From the NCBI RefSeq assembly GCF_020873895.1, contig NZ_JAHWGT010000011.1, forward strand, positions 124,001 through 188,000: a DNA stretch of 64,000 nt. The letters are read 5' to 3'. The stretch comes from Streptomyces sp. DH12 (GTDB lineage Bacteria > Actinomycetota > Actinomycetes > Streptomycetales > Streptomycetaceae). The notes below the pieces were generated by a model. It saw nothing but the letters and a program-made list of their open reading frames with translations, made no database searches and was not told the origin of the DNA. This document shows, piece by piece, positions 63,261-64,000 of the stretch. The position numbers were made by a program, and so were the translations under genes. The first letter of the stretch is position 1; each line of letters opens with the position of its first letter.

Positions 63261-63955
63261 GCGCCCCGGCCGCCCCGGCCCCCCTGCTCGACGTCCGCGA
63301 CCTGGTGGTCCGCCACGGCCCGGTGACCGCCGTGGACGGCGTGTCGTTCACGCTGCGCGCCGGGGAGACCCTCGCCCTGGTCGGCCCCTCGGGGTGCGGC
63401 AAGTCCTCGACCGCCGCCGCCGTACTGGGTCTGCGGCGGCCCGACGCGGGCGAGGTGTGGTTCGAGGGGCGCGAGATCACGCGCCTGACGGAGCGGCAGC
63501 TGAGGCCGCTGCGCCCGGCGATGCAGCCGGTGTTCCAGGACCCGTACGGCTCGCTCAGCCCCCGTCTGCGCGTCCGCGACGCGGTCGCGGAGCCGCTGCG
63601 GGTGCAGGGCCGCTGGGACCGGGAGACCGGGCCCGCGCGGGTCGCCGAGCTGCTGGAGACGGTGGGACTCGACCCGGCGCTCGGCGACCGGCGGCCGTAC
63701 GAGCTGTCCGGCGGCCAGTGCCAGCGTGCCGGCATCGCGCGGGCGCTGGCGAGCGGCCCGCGCCTGCTGGTGCTGGACGAACCGGTGTCGGCGCTCGACC
63801 CGGGCGTACGGGCGGGGGTGCTCAACCTGCTGGTGGACCTGCGGGAGCGGCTGGGCCTCGGCTCTCTGTTCATCTGCCACGACCCCGCGCTCGTGCGCCA
63901 CTTCGCCGACCGGGTGGCCGAGATGCGGGCCGGCCGGATCGAGCGGGTCTCGTGA
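63257..63955 (+). CDS. ABC ATPase (DppF type)
   Basis: A 232-residue ATPase. Walker A ALVGPSGCGKSSTAAAVLGL, Q loop PVFQDPYGSLSPRLRV (typical for DppF), signature YELSGGQCQRAGIARALASG, Walker B LLVLDEPVSALD and H loop ICHD are intact. It is shorter than many DppF proteins because the C-terminal zinc/oligopeptide tail is absent. It starts at a GTG overlapping the DppD stop and ends in a GTGA overlap with the MFS gene. Confidence 0.9.
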   Translation: MSAPAAPAPLLDVRDLVVRHGPVTAVDGVSFTLRAGETLALVGPSGCGKSSTAAAVLGLRRPDAGEVWFEGREITRLTERQLRPLRPAMQPVFQDPYGSLSPRLRVRDAVAEPLRVQGRWDRETGPARVAELLETVGLDPALGDRRPYELSGGQCQRAGIARALASGPRLLVLDEPVSALDPGVRAGVLNLLVDLRERLGLGSLFICHDPALVRHFADRVAEMRAGRIERVS

Positions 63956-64000
63956 GCCCCCTGGCGCGGCTGCTCGTCGGCAGCCAGTTCGCGTTCAACG
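63952..64000 (+). CDS. Start of an MFS transporter gene (truncated by the window edge)
   Basis: A GTG overlapping the DppF-type stop opens SPLARLLVGSQFAFN. The phrase fits the first transmembrane helix of MFS drug/metallophore exporters. Only 16 codons are visible, so the call rests on that phrase and on the operon. It would be the fifth coupled gene of the ABC operon. Confidence 0.5.
   Translation, partial: MSPLARLLVGSQFAFN

Overview
The window is 64 kb of very GC-rich DNA with GTG starts, GTGA/ATGA stop-start overlaps, purine-rich ribosome binding sites and long perfect hairpins instead of U-tracted terminators. The gene content (a tandem pair of conservons, an HU protein with a lysine-rich tail, NdgR next to leuCD, an acyl-CoA carboxylase epsilon subunit, CofC) points to Streptomyces. 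From memory, the gene order follows the S. coelicolor chromosome from recG (about SCO5566) down to the proline genes (about SCO5518). The species cannot be named from the sequence.

Layout. 1-11 kb is conserved core: recG (partial), a FakA-like DAK2 protein, rpmB, thiD-thiL, an Lrp-type ligand-binding protein, a DUF3515 lipoprotein, ddlA, gpsA-plsC, cofC, hupS and small conserved genes. 11.4-14.4 kb holds leuD-leuC divergent from ndgR, with a palindromic operator candidate between them. 14.5-17.6 kb is an accessory two-gene cassette (HEPN-like protein plus an 881-residue double-P-loop ATPase) lying just downstream of five tRNA genes (3 Glu, 2 Gln; 17.7-18.2 kb). A HAD phosphatase, gltX and an FAH-family hydrolase follow.

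22.3-33.3 kb carries two complete conservons, cvnA-B-C-D twice: sensor kinase-like protein, roadblock protein, DUF742 protein and GTPase. The two cvnD genes share 537 identical bp. 33.5-35.3 kb is the acyl-CoA carboxylase pair accB-accE. A secreted PL8 lyase, a YceI protein, an acyltransferase, a SUKH remnant and a glycine-rich membrane protein fill 35.5-41.8 kb. cimA follows with a leader/attenuator-like region.

44-50.4 kb is a nitrogen block: a TetR regulator, an unknown protein, agmatine deiminase and a two-gene urease (fused UreAB plus an atypical UreC) divergent from an NCS1 permease, with two similar operator-like sites in the shared promoter region. 50.5-53.1 kb has ilvE, leuB and a 45-residue gene. 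Together with leuCD/ndgR and cimA, much of branched-chain amino acid synthesis lies in this window. 53.4-58.1 kb has an AAC(2')-like acetyltransferase, the proline catabolic pair pruA-putB and its divergent PucR-type regulator.

58.1-64 kb is a translationally coupled ABC operon of the peptide/nickel/opine type: lipoprotein, fused double permease, two ATPases and the start of an MFS protein. A Zur-like box precedes it. The layout resembles metallophore uptake/export loci such as cntABCDFE, but that role is inferred only. The points most worth follow-up are this operon, the HEPN/ATPase cassette, the conservon gene conversion with the shared CvnA C-terminal motif, and the leader and operator elements.
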